Of a DNA stretch of 49,128 bases, positions 23,711-32,279 are shown one piece after another (position 1 is the stretch's first letter; every line of letters starts with the position of its first letter). Below the pieces are notes generated by a model. The model did no database searches. It was given only the letters and a program-made list of their open reading frames with translations, and was not told the origin of the DNA. The translations under genes and the position numbers were made by a program. Location of the stretch: IMG/VR virus record IMGVR_UViG_3300027861_000044, positions 1 to 49,128 of that record. One strand, given 5' to 3'. This DNA is from a virus.

Positions 23711-24451
23711 TTAGTTATTGCGCCCTATTGACGCAACACAGAATAATTTTCTGTCTTGTGAACTATTTTGAATTACCGTTGCTCTGTAATATAAGTGTGC
23801 AGTAGACGGTGTGTTTGTTGATGTGTATATTGCGTTTCCAACATTAGCACTTGTTATATTGACACTAAAAAGAGTAGAAGGTGAGCCGCCAAATAAAACA
23901 TCTGTACTAGCTGACACTTCTATGTTTATATTAGCACCAGTGCTGGTTCCATTGTTAATAACATGAATCGCTAAATGATCTTTGATCCCAGATTCAACTA
24001 CACCTAAATTCAATATCGTGCTAGGTGAAGCTGTACTTAATGCAGCATTTTTAAAAACTAAACCTCTAGCCAATTCACCCTGCCCGTTACCGGCAAAAGT
24101 GAATCCATATAAATCACCTATGCTGCCAGAAGGTGAATATTCTCCGTTAATATTGGCAGTAAAAAAGGATAAACTATTTATTGCACCACCGTCAGGTGTT
24201 GGCATTATAGAAACAACACCAGTTGAACCTATATCATCGTACATCTCCTTATCTGTATTAGTGCTATCCCAGAACCCAGATAAAGAAACAGATACATCCT
24301 TTAACCCTGGCTTTCTTCTTCTTGATGTGTGACTTAATGCCGTCCTATCTAGGAGATCGACACTTTGGTCAAGTGTGACACTGTTAGTTTGGCCACTTAT
24401 ATCAAAGCCATCAAGATAAACTTTGGCATCTTTATAAACTGTTTCAGACAT
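23711..24451 (-). CDS. Tail tube protein 2 with extra C-terminal domain
   Basis: 246 aa. The first ~130 residues match the tube fold of the neighbouring gene (L-L-D-R-T-A-L-S-H-T-S-R-R-R, G-L-K-D-V-S-V-S-L). Residues ~135-246 form an added beta-rich domain (N-I-N-I-E-V-S-A-S) that may decorate the tail surface. It is 12 bp from the paralogue. Either both build the tube or one is a decorated minor form. Confidence 0.8.
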   Translation of the reverse strand: MSETVYKDAKVYLDGFDISGQTNSVTLDQSVDLLDRTALSHTSRRRKPGLKDVSVSLSGFWDSTNTDKEMYDDIGSTGVVSIMPTPDGGAINSLSFFTANINGEYSPSGSIGDLYGFTFAGNGQGELARGLVFKNAALSTASPSTILNLGVVESGIKDHLAIHVINNGTSTGANINIEVSASTDVLFGGSPSTLFSVNITSANVGNAIYTSTNTPSTAHLYYRATVIQNSSQDRKLFCVASIGRNN

Positions 24452-24461
24452 ATATAATCTC

Positions 24462-24863
24462 CTATGTGCTCCACCAGATTTCGTAATCTTGTATTATGTG
24501 AAATGTTACATTATCTCCGTTCTCATCGTATGTTTCAAATTCGAACTCATTTTCAAAAAAAGCTCTCTGTATAATTACTCCACCAGTTGAGCCTGAATAA
24601 TCTTGCAATGCCTGTCTAGTATACTTCGCAACGTTGTAGCATTGATCGTAACCTGTTGATAATATTGTTAATTGATATCTAGGATAAGCCAATCCTGGGT
24701 CTCTTATCATAGCTTTCACCCTTTGCCCAGATATTTGTTGATAAGCCACCGCTGGTAATTTAGCACCTTGTGGAACGGTTAGGGGATAAACCCTATCTTC
24801 TATTATGTTGCTTAAATCAGCAGAAGCTGTTAATCTATTGTATATAGTTATGCCTACACTCAT
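24462..24863 (-). CDS. Tail terminator / completion protein (DUF3168-like)
   Basis: 133 aa with D-R-V-Y-P-L-T-V-P-Q-G-A-K-L-P-A and V-A-Y-Q-Q-I-S, the hallmark of DUF3168 tail completion proteins. Caps the tail tube for joining to the head. Overlaps the upstream gp10-like gene by 4 bp. Position between gp10-like and tube genes is canonical. Confidence 0.82.
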   Translation of the reverse strand: MSVGITIYNRLTASADLSNIIEDRVYPLTVPQGAKLPAVAYQQISGQRVKAMIRDPGLAYPRYQLTILSTGYDQCYNVAKYTRQALQDYSGSTGGVIIQRAFFENEFEFETYDENGDNVTFHIIQDYEIWWST

Positions 24864-25405
24864 TTTTTAGCTTTCCTCTTTTCTATTTCTATTCTTTTGA
24901 ATAATATTTTTTGTGCAGCTTGGTAAATTTGTTTCTCAACTTTTGCTTTTTGCGCTTTCCATGTATCTGAAAAAAATGGGTCAGGCTCCACTCTATCGAC
25001 AATTTCGCCATCTTTTTCTTTTCTTATATAATGACCGTATTCAATCAAGTGTGCGTGAGGGGCTATGCTATATTGGACCTTAACGTAAGATATTTGCCTA
25101 CCCTTTCTTGCTCTTTTGGGTAATTTAGCGACTATACTTTCTTTAAGGCTTCCAGGTTGAGTCCAATCCCAAGACATAGCTCCAGATCTTCCAACATTAG
25201 CATCACTTATATTTTTCTTCCAATGACCCTTAGTGGCTATAGGTGCTCTGCCGCTCACTTTACCAGACAGTTCTTCTGCTATTTTAAGCAGCTCTTTTTT
25301 AAACATTTTCTTGTCGTATGTAGTGGCTATGGCTTTAAACATATCATTCAATTCTTCTAGGCCAACCAATTCAGCAAAATGTTTATGTCCAACTGGGATA
25401 CCCAC
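24860..25405 (-). CDS. HK97 gp10-like head-tail protein
   Basis: 181 aa with a helical N-terminus, R-A-P-I-A-T-K-G-H-W-K-K-N-I, then A-P-H-A-H-L-I-E-Y-G-H, the (H-x-x-x-x-E-x-G) motif typical of the HK97 gp10 family, and a basic C-terminus. Start shares a base with the upstream stop. Assists joining of head and tail. Confidence 0.82.
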   Translation of the reverse strand: MGIPVGHKHFAELVGLEELNDMFKAIATTYDKKMFKKELLKIAEELSGKVSGRAPIATKGHWKKNISDANVGRSGAMSWDWTQPGSLKESIVAKLPKRARKGRQISYVKVQYSIAPHAHLIEYGHYIRKEKDGEIVDRVEPDPFFSDTWKAQKAKVEKQIYQAAQKILFKRIEIEKRKAKK

Positions 25406-25740
25406 TATACACTCTCCCTACACATTAAGAGTAATTTTATATTGCGCTCATCTACGTTGATTACATTCTCTATAGTAAATATTCTATCGTTCCAGTTTAA
25501 CCTGCAATACCCTGGAGATATCTTTGTAGAGGCAGAGAGTGTGGTGTATCTTATCTCTATATTGTGTGTAACATTGGCTCTTATTTGCTCGGATTGGTAA
25601 TATTCGTTACCACGTAATGGTTTTATAGAAGCCCAAGCTGGAGTATCAGTAGTCCAAATTACAATTTCAGCACCGGTGGGACTCCTCTCTTTATATTTCT
25701 TCTCTATCATTATTTTGTGTCTTAGTATCCCAGCTTTCAT
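25405..25740 (-). CDS. Head-tail joining protein (HK97 gp7-like)
   Basis: 111 aa: a short beta-barrel opening G-I-L-R-H-K-I-M-I-E-K, then W-A-S-I-K-P-L-R-G-N-E and a closing strand pattern, as in the Phage_H_T_join family. In related phages it follows the gp6-like gene; here the gp6-like gene is 14.7 kb upstream, with the island between. The upstream neighbour ends only 3 bp away. Confidence 0.8.
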   Translation of the reverse strand: MKAGILRHKIMIEKKYKERSPTGAEIVIWTTDTPAWASIKPLRGNEYYQSEQIRANVTHNIEIRYTTLSASTKISPGYCRLNWNDRIFTIENVINVDERNIKLLLMCRESV

Positions 25741-25743
25741 ATT

Positions 25744-27357
25744 CTATATCCCAAATAATATTTTAAATGATTCTTTAAGTATGTCTTGGTTATTATCAAG
25801 GTAATTACTTACAGCAGTGTTCATTAAAGCTTCGTGTGTCTTCATCTCTTTTTGGAACAATGATTCCTTTTTGATATCGGAACCTACAATGATAGACTTT
25901 ATCTCATCTACGCTAGATTTTAAAGTTAGTCTATAATTATCTAATGCTATAGTTAACCTACTATCATTATATATCTCTTCTGCATTATTGATTTTGTAAT
26001 TTAGCTCATCTATATCATTAGTATACTCAAGTAAGCTTAGGTCTTTAAGATATCTACTTTTTATTGGAGTAGTAATATTGAGCCATGGTACACCACGCCT
26101 CATCATATCGTATACGGGGCCACTTGCATCTAGGTAAGTATAAGAGAAATTCATCAGAAGGTATAAATTGTTACCCTTGAATAACTCATTTATCTCATCA
26201 TTGTTTAGTGAGCCTCTATAGAGATCAGGACAAATTGTTTTGAATCCTTCATCACCATAAACATGAAACGGTTTATCGGTTTCTACATTCTCTATGATTT
26301 TATATTTCAGCCAATTAGCAAACGTGTAAAAGAATCCATGTAGAGAGCTATTCATATGAAATCTGTTAGTCTCAGAAAACCTTTCATCGGATAGTATTAT
26401 GGCTCTCATTGCCATGTACCAATTAATCAGATCCTCAAATATAGTTTCGGGAGGTAGAACACCTAGCATTTTATTTATTGTGCCCTGGAATTGCTCTACA
26501 TTGCTCAATCTACTGTTAGTCAATACAATTACATTGTAATCTTTCTTAAATTTCTTTACTTTCTTCTTCCTATAATCTTGCGGGATAGCGTTGTAAGTTA
26601 TATTCTTCAACTCATAAAACTCATCCAGATCATAGTTTAAACATTTCAAATTACAGAAATGGTTTCTCTTGTTGTTGTGCTGTATTACTTTTCTATAGAA
26701 CCCTTCTGCATTTAAATCATAGGGGTCATTATCTATTACTATGAACTCTACTCCCATATAACTAAGTAAAGTAGCAAGGTGTATATTATATGTCATCATG
26801 TAATAGTTTAAAAAATATTCGTTAACTGAAACTATCTTCTTAATATTGTTCTCTATTATAAACTTTTGAAGGTCTGATATGGATATCGGCTCAGGTCTTT
26901 CTTTCTCCCATTGCCTAGTTTTCCTATTGAATCCTAGATCCATATTAAGGTAGTGTACATCAACTTTCTTATTGTCTTTTAAAACATCATAAAATGACTT
27001 GTATCTTAAATCCTCTGAAACATTCACATATAAAACATTCTCATTATCTTCAGCTATATTATGATTATGCTCCAACGTTTTTATTGATTCATTGGTTTGC
27101 ATTAATACGCTATTGCAGTAATTTAGTGGTTTCTCTATATATGGATAGATATCTTCAGAACACGCAAATCCAAATTCTAATGGCATTAAATCAAAAAAAA
27201 CAGTACACTTGGAAAGTAACCAACATGCTACAAAAAACCAATTTTTCTCTATATCTTTCAGTGTTATGTTGGTTTCATGTTGAATTGCTTCCTCATCTGT
27301 TTTTATAATACATATCAGATTATTGTTGTCGTAAGCTATCTGTATTAAATTTTCCAT
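25744..27357 (-). CDS. Glycosyltransferase candidate (CgeB-like, GT-B)
   Basis: 537 aa. The C-terminal half follows the CgeB / GT4-like pattern: H-V-Y-G-D-E-G-F at ~380, Y-R-G-S-L-N-N-D-E-I-N-E-L-F at ~393, then Y-L-D-A-S-G-P-V-Y-D-M-M-R-R-G-V-P-W, where nucleotide-sugar binding and the S-G-x-x-x-D-x-M-x-x-G-x-P turn are expected. The N-terminal half would be the acceptor Rossmann-like domain. Preceded by a GGGGG ribosome site and by a terminator after the radical SAM gene. Could glycosylate virion proteins or host glycans. Donor unknown. Confidence 0.65.
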   Translation of the reverse strand: MENLIQIAYDNNNLICIIKTDEEAIQHETNITLKDIEKNWFFVACWLLSKCTVFFDLMPLEFGFACSEDIYPYIEKPLNYCNSVLMQTNESIKTLEHNHNIAEDNENVLYVNVSEDLRYKSFYDVLKDNKKVDVHYLNMDLGFNRKTRQWEKERPEPISISDLQKFIIENNIKKIVSVNEYFLNYYMMTYNIHLATLLSYMGVEFIVIDNDPYDLNAEGFYRKVIQHNNKRNHFCNLKCLNYDLDEFYELKNITYNAIPQDYRKKKVKKFKKDYNVIVLTNSRLSNVEQFQGTINKMLGVLPPETIFEDLINWYMAMRAIILSDERFSETNRFHMNSSLHGFFYTFANWLKYKIIENVETDKPFHVYGDEGFKTICPDLYRGSLNNDEINELFKGNNLYLLMNFSYTYLDASGPVYDMMRRGVPWLNITTPIKSRYLKDLSLLEYTNDIDELNYKINNAEEIYNDSRLTIALDNYRLTLKSSVDEIKSIIVGSDIKKESLFQKEMKTHEALMNTAVSNYLDNNQDILKESFKILFGI

Positions 27358-27388
27358 ATTCCCCCACCCTTTTAAGAAATTTTAAAAT

Positions 27389-27420
27389 AAAAAACCCCGC
27401 CAGCATTTGTTCTGACGAGG
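27389..27420 (-). terminator. Terminator after radical SAM gene 1
   Basis: Minus-strand stem CCUCGUCAG/CUGGCGGGG (two G-U pairs), 8-nt loop, then six U and more A/U. It separates the radical SAM gene from the glycosyltransferase gene and may limit read-through from the island into the tail genes. Confidence 0.8.
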
Positions 27421-27471
27421 CCTTGGTTATATCTTTAAATAAGGTCTACCCCTTATGTGTTGCATACTCCC

Positions 27472-28575
27472 TTATATGAAATTAACGTGCTCTGGTATAT
27501 CTGACTCCCTATGTGGCCATTCCATTGTTCCACCCTCTCTCATGTCCCACAAGTATTCATTGCATTTATGTTGTAAACATAATGTGCCGCACATTGTTCT
27601 AGCGTCAAACTTGTCTGATGCTATTAGACCCATTACCTCCCAGTATCTATCTGATTCCCACATTTCTTTAAAAGACTGTTCCGCTATATTTCCTATGTGA
27701 TACTTCTTATACTTTTCAGCAAATAGCATACCACATGGAGCTACTAGTCCAGATCCGCTAAACTGAGCTATGAGGGGAGGGCCATAACATCTACTGTATC
27801 GCCTCTTCCCCTCGCTCATTATTTTCGACCACTTAGCTGAAACTTGATAATCTTCCGTACTGAAACCCTCAGCATATTTCAATGTGTCAGTCAATGCTTC
27901 GTATTTTGAATAGTCTACGCCCAAGCTACCGTCTTCATCATCAGAACAATGCTTTATAACTAAATAATCAACTCCAAGGTGTCTTCCTAGTGCAGTCAAT
28001 GGTAGTACCTGATCCCCATATTGAGGCATCATGACCATTTGTAGGCCTATTGTGACCGGTAGCCCCATTTTCTTCTTTAATGCTACTGACGACCGTATAT
28101 TAGCTATTACACGTTTAAATTCAACGTCACCTACGCCATGGATTTCCTTGTATCTGTCAAGATGTCCGGCAGATATGTTGAATCTCAAGTATGTCAGCTT
28201 GGGCATTATGATTTCAAGCTGTTCCGGAGTAAGGAGATACCCATTCGTGCCCAATGCCATGTCTATTCCGTTTGACTTGCCCCTTAAGATAGCGTTTGTG
28301 AGGTGTGGAGAGCATGTCGATTCTCCATCACTTACAAAGCTTATGCCTTTAACTCCTATTTCAGCAGAGTCATCTAGGAAGCGATATATAACATCTTGTG
28401 TTATTTTTTGGGCATCGTTATCCTGGAGCGTAGCATAACAAAATTGGCAATTAAAACTACAGGATCTAGTTAAAGCGCAATCTATAGTGATTGGTGCTAC
28501 TCTCTCGCCAGCCAACCAAGCATCTACCCTATCTTTGTGCCATGCTAATTTATGGCCATCAAGTATTAATGTCAT
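27472..28575 (-). CDS. Radical SAM enzyme 1 with SPASM-like tail
   Basis: 367 aa. The radical SAM cluster C-S-F-N-C-Q-F-C (CX3CX2C) is at ~38-45; then S-D-G-E-S (the G-G-E equivalent) and G-T-N-G-Y. The C-terminal region has the SPASM pattern: A-P-C-G-M-L, G-N-I, W, then T-M-C-G-T-L-C-L-Q-H-K-C, room for a second Fe-S cluster. N-terminal H-K-L-A-W-H-K-D-R-V and the last residues H-V-N-F-I are shared with the enzyme at 31189. The ATG overlaps the preceding stop (ATGA). SPASM enzymes modify peptides or small molecules; substrate unknown. Confidence 0.85.
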   Translation of the reverse strand: MTLILDGHKLAWHKDRVDAWLAGERVAPITIDCALTRSCSFNCQFCYATLQDNDAQKITQDVIYRFLDDSAEIGVKGISFVSDGESTCSPHLTNAILRGKSNGIDMALGTNGYLLTPEQLEIIMPKLTYLRFNISAGHLDRYKEIHGVGDVEFKRVIANIRSSVALKKKMGLPVTIGLQMVMMPQYGDQVLPLTALGRHLGVDYLVIKHCSDDEDGSLGVDYSKYEALTDTLKYAEGFSTEDYQVSAKWSKIMSEGKRRYSRCYGPPLIAQFSGSGLVAPCGMLFAEKYKKYHIGNIAEQSFKEMWESDRYWEVMGLIASDKFDARTMCGTLCLQHKCNEYLWDMREGGTMEWPHRESDIPEHVNFI

Positions 28576-28817
28576 AATTCCATTATCCCCTCATAACCAT
28601 CTGGTACTTCAGTCGGTATTTTTAATGGACCCATCCAGTGAGAGAAAAAGTCTACTTCAAATTCATTCCCAGGATGAAATCTAGTGAATAATTTGGGGGT
28701 TCCATCGAATCTAACTAAGAATAGATCTGCCTCTCCAGGTTCCAAATTCTCAATAGCCCAATACCAACCTTTTTCAGTTGGGACTTCAGTAGTCCAATCT
28801 TCTTTACGATAGCACAT
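28572..28817 (-). CDS. Small W-rich protein, 81 aa
   Basis: Contains P-T-E-K-G-W-Y-W-A and F-S-H-W-M-G-P-L. The G-W-Y-W-A segment is frequent in small phage and host proteins (DUF551-like). Overlaps the radical SAM start by 4 bp and the previous stop by one base, so it is tightly coupled in the island operon. Function unknown. Confidence 0.75.
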   Translation of the reverse strand: MCYRKEDWTTEVPTEKGWYWAIENLEPGEADLFLVRFDGTPKLFTRFHPGNEFEVDFFSHWMGPLKIPTEVPDGYEGIMEL

Positions 28818-29053
28818 TATCCCCTCCTAGCTTTTTCTATCTCTTCTTTAGTGACCTCAATTGAATGATCCCATGTATATCTGAAATAAATACAATTACC
28901 AACATTTAAATCACATGGTTGGTTTGTAAAAAAAGTTGTTACTGGTGAATGCCAACATTTTTTTGTAACTATATTAGATGGATGCCAACATGCTACATTT
29001 GAATTAATATCATGGCCAAAAAATTTACACTCACTGCAAAATGTATCAGACAT
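28817..29053 (-). CDS. Cys-rich mini-protein A, 78 aa
   Basis: C-S-E-C near the N-terminus, then A-C-W-H-P-S-N, K-C-W-H and, near the end, N-C-I-Y-F. The CxxC...C...C...C-x-x-F layout matches the 29053 gene and the 11181 gene. Probable zinc or Fe-S binding. AGGAGGGG before the next gene and stop-start overlaps indicate coupling. Confidence 0.8.
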   Translation of the reverse strand: MSDTFCSECKFFGHDINSNVACWHPSNIVTKKCWHSPVTTFFTNQPCDLNVGNCIYFRYTWDHSIEVTKEEIEKARRG

Positions 29054-29307
29054 TATCCCCTAACTCCCCCTCTTTTCTCAAAGCTTGGTCTGAAGTGTGA
29101 GCAATCATTATGTTTGTTTATTTCAAATGCTTCGTTCATGCAATGAACGTTGGTACCCTTCTTTAACCATGTATCAGGTCTTTGGGTTATTTTCATATTG
29201 GATTTATGAACACACGCTGATTTGACTCCCTTACTTTGGCCTCTATACCAAAAACAACCAGCACAATACACCTTACCTCTAAAAAAATTCTTTATTCTAT
29301 CAAACAT
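29053..29307 (-). CDS. Cys-rich mini-protein B, 84 aa
   Basis: The frame can begin at 29334, but a GAGGGGG run five bases before ATG 29307 makes that start (M-F-D-R-I-K-N-F-F) more likely. Pattern: C-A-G-C-F-W-Y, A-C-V-H-K-S-N, H-C-M-N-E, D-C-S-H-F-R-P. Paralogue of mini-protein A, end to end with it. Its basic amphipathic N-terminus may touch membranes. Function unknown. Confidence 0.8.
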   Translation of the reverse strand: MFDRIKNFFRGKVYCAGCFWYRGQSKGVKSACVHKSNMKITQRPDTWLKKGTNVHCMNEAFEINKHNDCSHFRPSFEKRGGVRG

Positions 29308-29722
29308 TATTACCCCCTCTCTTTGATATAGCATTTTCTAATTTAGAAAGAAGATTGACAACAGACTCATCTCCAACTGGAACTAGGTCTATCTCGCCAC
29401 CAGACACCTTCTGCACTGGTATGCCTAGCAAAGTGTCATGCCGTGTCTTGAGTAGGCTCGCTTGCCACATATATCTATAATTATCTCCAAATGTGCGAAA
29501 CTGACGCATTGCGCAATAGATATTCTCGCCTACTTGAAAAACATATTCTTTATCCATATAACTTTTTTTAGTAACGTAATCCATATATAAATTTAAGACA
29601 TTCTCCCTTTCTTTCTTGTATGCCCAATTAGACATCTCCCTTTCAATGTTTGATTTTAGATACCTAATCTCATCATATAAATCGCTGAATATGTTAAACA
29701 CGTATATACCCCGCCTTTTCAC
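29300..29722 (-). CDS. Hypothetical protein, 140 aa
   Basis: Begins inside the end of the transketolase C-half gene (29-bp overlap). A GTG a few codons later (V-F-N-I-F) is an alternative start. Helical N-terminal half, then R-Q-F-R-T-F-G-D-N-Y-R-Y-M-W and I-D-L-V-P-V-G. No family recognised. Its coupling to the transketolase genes suggests a shared pathway. Confidence 0.75.
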   Translation of the reverse strand: MKRRGIYVFNIFSDLYDEIRYLKSNIEREMSNWAYKKERENVLNLYMDYVTKKSYMDKEYVFQVGENIYCAMRQFRTFGDNYRYMWQASLLKTRHDTLLGIPVQKVSGGEIDLVPVGDESVVNLLSKLENAISKRGGNNV

Positions 29723-30287
29723 TCATCATGAAATCATTAACTAGTTTTACCCACCTATCTTCTTTATCCGCATCTGACTCTTCAAAATCTTCAATATCTA
29801 TATGCCACATGGTGTCCATGTCCATTAGGATGTTATTCTTTAGACAAAATTTATCGAATAGCTCGTATTTAGTTGGATTAACGTACGGATCAGATACATC
29901 TAATCCTATTATGTCAAAGATCTTTTTATCATCCTTGTCACATGTGTGTGATGGGCCTAGGAAATCGAAATAGTTTTCTGCGCCAGTGCCTATGAATTTA
30001 ACATTTAGGCCATGAAGGAGTACATCGTTTCTAATTTGCTCTAAAGCTCGGAAGCAAAGAAAGTTCCCTATGGTGTATATTATGGGGATCTTACCGGTCA
30101 TAGCCGCTCCTGCGCCAATACCGACTATCCCTTGCTCCATTATACCGCCATTCGTGAAACGATCAGGGAACATGCTAATAAATTCATCTATAGCCCCAAA
30201 CCCCATATCACAACAAATGAGATGATACCTATCGTCTGTTTCAAAATATGGAATCAATTCGTTGATTATTTCCTTTCTATAATCCAC
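29694..30287 (-). CDS. Transketolase C-half (pyrimidine-binding domain only)
   Basis: 197 aa, GTG start. The pyrimidine-domain motifs are present: G-G-I-M-E-Q (catalytic Glu for TPP activation), N-F-L-C-F-R-A-L-E-Q-I-R-N-D, and F-L-G-P-S-H-T. The usual C-terminal transketolase domain (~110 residues) is missing; after ~160 residues the protein ends. It should pair with the N-half at 30445 to form a TPP enzyme moving two-carbon units between sugars, or a related synthase. The GTG overlaps the stop of the 53-aa gene by one base. Confidence 0.88.
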   Translation of the reverse strand: MDYRKEIINELIPYFETDDRYHLICCDMGFGAIDEFISMFPDRFTNGGIMEQGIVGIGAGAAMTGKIPIIYTIGNFLCFRALEQIRNDVLLHGLNVKFIGTGAENYFDFLGPSHTCDKDDKKIFDIIGLDVSDPYVNPTKYELFDKFCLKNNILMDMDTMWHIDIEDFEESDADKEDRWVKLVNDFMMSEKAGYIRV

Positions 30288-30448
30288 TACTTCCCCCTCT
30301 TCTTGATCTGCTCTCGTTTTAATCTTATCCTGGATTGCACATCTTTATCCGGTCCACGTCCACATTTTTCACACAAAACATAAACTACCTTATTATCGGA
30401 ATGATCAGCGCATGTGGCATCTCTTGTCTCGCATATAAAGCATTTCAT
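30287..30448 (-). CDS. Zinc-finger mini-protein between transketolase halves, 53 aa
   Basis: Starts at ATG overlapping the N-half stop (ATGA) and ends overlapping the C-half GTG by one base. Contains C-F-I-C, T-C-A-D-H and C-E-K-C-G-R-G, a four-Cys zinc finger with additional Cys/His, and a strongly basic C-terminus (R-L-K-R-E-Q-I-K-K-R). The double overlap is good evidence that it is a real gene. Confidence 0.75.
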   Translation of the reverse strand: MKCFICETRDATCADHSDNKVVYVLCEKCGRGPDKDVQSRIRLKREQIKKRGK

Positions 30449-31179
30449 TGTAGCTTCAACTCTTCTTCTGTTGGTAAACGATAATGGAAATAAGCTTTAC
30501 CTTCTGCACATTTAAGCCCCTTTCCTTTTATAGTGTCGAAATTTAAAACAAGTGGTTCATCATCAACACCATAAGATAATACTTCCTTAATTTTATTTAA
30601 ATTATGTCCATCTAGATCATCAATAGCATCAAGCATCTCTATATGATCATAATCCATAATATTAGATGTTTTATCCATAGCTTGTAATTTATTGTCATCT
30701 ATTATAACAACCAAATTATTTAATTTATGAGTTAGAGAAAATTGAATAGCCTCCCATGTTGAACCTTCCTGGCATTCCCCATCTCCCAAAAGGCAAAAAA
30801 CCCTTCCCTCTTTCCCTTGTAACTTTAATCCCCATGATATACCCACAGCTATCGGCAACCCATGCCCTAGAGATCCACATCCTGCTTCTATAATAGGCTT
30901 ACCATCCTTATCTACCATCCTCTCTGAGCATCCGGACAGGTTGAAGTTCTCCCAATCATCTTTAGGTATTAAACCTTTATCAGCTAATATAGCATAAAGA
31001 CCATAACATCCATGAGATTTAGATAGTATAAAGTGATCTTCAGGTTTCATGACATCGTAGTATAAGGCAGTTAGTATGTCCACACATGAGAGTGATGGAG
31101 CTATGTGGCCAGCTTTGTTTTTAACTGCAACCCTTATTACGTCCTCTCTTATCTGGTCAGCTTTCTTTTGTAGATCCAT
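30445..31179 (-). CDS. Transketolase N-half (TPP-binding domain)
   Basis: 244 aa. Substrate and cofactor motifs: A-G-H-I-A-P-S-L-S (His for phosphate/substrate), S-K-S-H-G-C, G-S-L-G-H-G-L-P, and the TPP/Mg motif G-D-G-E-C-Q-E-G-S-T-W-E-A ... I-D-D-N. Length fits stand-alone N-half subunits. Behind a GGGGGGG run. With the C-half it forms a split transketolase, as in some secondary-metabolite and sugar clusters. Both halves appear intact at their active sites. Confidence 0.9.
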   Translation of the reverse strand: MDLQKKADQIREDVIRVAVKNKAGHIAPSLSCVDILTALYYDVMKPEDHFILSKSHGCYGLYAILADKGLIPKDDWENFNLSGCSERMVDKDGKPIIEAGCGSLGHGLPIAVGISWGLKLQGKEGRVFCLLGDGECQEGSTWEAIQFSLTHKLNNLVVIIDDNKLQAMDKTSNIMDYDHIEMLDAIDDLDGHNLNKIKEVLSYGVDDEPLVLNFDTIKGKGLKCAEGKAYFHYRLPTEEELKLQ

Positions 31180-31188
31180 ACTCCCCCC

Positions 31189-32268
31189 CTAAATAAAGTT
31201 AACATGATCATTTGGGTTCCTTAACTCCCAAAGATATCTGTTGCACTCATCCATCCTGCAATTTACACGACACTTACCGCAATTCATAGTGTTCTCTACC
31301 CACTTGAGGTTCTTAGCTCTTTTCTCTCCGTTCCATATATCTTCAAAGCATTCTTCGTATATATTGCCATAGTTGAAGTTAAATGTCTCCCTGCCTAGAT
31401 GAGCAGAGCATCCCCAGACATTACCACCAGCATCCATGTAAGACCAAAATGGAAGACCAAAGCATTTACTATATTCTCTTTGTTTTTTATTCCACTTGTT
31501 AATGGTGTGCGATCTGTAGATAACCTCGAAATCATCATCATTTAAATCCGAATCGAGAAGAATAGATCTCAAATTTCTAAGATCAGTGTATTTTATTTTC
31601 TCATATTTGTTAGTTTTACTCATTGTATGTTGTGAATATGGTTTTATAACAAAATAATCGGCACCGCACTCTTTCACTGTCTCAGCTAATAGGAGCATTT
31701 CATGTTCGTTTTCGGGCAAAAGGATAGATTGAACACCTATGGCACAATCCAAACCTTCCTCCTTTCTAAGTTTACATGCATGCTCTATATTGAATATAAC
31801 CTTATCAAAATCAGCAGGGCTTGTTTTATGTATATCCTTGTATAGCCCATTTGAACCAGCATTAACGCTGAATTTTACCCATTTTAAATGTGGGAGCACT
31901 AATCTAGACATCATTTTACCAAATTCAACACCGTTAGATGTCATGGCAACGTCTATTCCTCTATTTTTAGTGTGTTGAATTATATCAGCTATATATGGAT
32001 GAAGTAGGGGTTCACCTTCTCCGGCATACATTATACTTTTAACTCCAAGTGTCGCCAATTCGGAGACAGTTACTTTCAGTTGAGCAGTATCCAAGAATCT
32101 CTTCTCGTACTCCATGTAATCTAAAGCGCAGAATGTGCATCTATGATTGCATTGCCCAGACGGTGATATTTCCATGTAGATTGGGTATACCGTTTCACCA
32201 TTAAGCCAAGGCTGAACTCTGTCTGGATGATACATTAGCTTGTGACTATCTATATGATATTTGTCCAT
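31189..32268 (-). CDS. Radical SAM enzyme 2 with SPASM-like tail
   Basis: 359 aa. C-N-H-R-C-T-F-C (CX3CX2C) at ~40-47, G-E-G-E-P, T-S-N-G-V. The C-terminus has W-G-C-S-A-H, Y-G-N-I, I-W-N-G and then N-C-G-K-C-R-V-N-C-R-M-D-E-C, the SPASM-type second cluster. N-terminal H-K-L-M-Y-H-P-D-R-V-Q-P-W-L and the end D-H-V-N-F-I are shared with radical SAM 1. GGGGG ribosome site. Ends 10 bp before the transketolase N-half start, suggesting a joint pathway. Confidence 0.88.
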   Translation of the reverse strand: MDKYHIDSHKLMYHPDRVQPWLNGETVYPIYMEISPSGQCNHRCTFCALDYMEYEKRFLDTAQLKVTVSELATLGVKSIMYAGEGEPLLHPYIADIIQHTKNRGIDVAMTSNGVEFGKMMSRLVLPHLKWVKFSVNAGSNGLYKDIHKTSPADFDKVIFNIEHACKLRKEEGLDCAIGVQSILLPENEHEMLLLAETVKECGADYFVIKPYSQHTMSKTNKYEKIKYTDLRNLRSILLDSDLNDDDFEVIYRSHTINKWNKKQREYSKCFGLPFWSYMDAGGNVWGCSAHLGRETFNFNYGNIYEECFEDIWNGEKRAKNLKWVENTMNCGKCRVNCRMDECNRYLWELRNPNDHVNFI

Positions 32269-32279
32269 TTATCCCCCTT

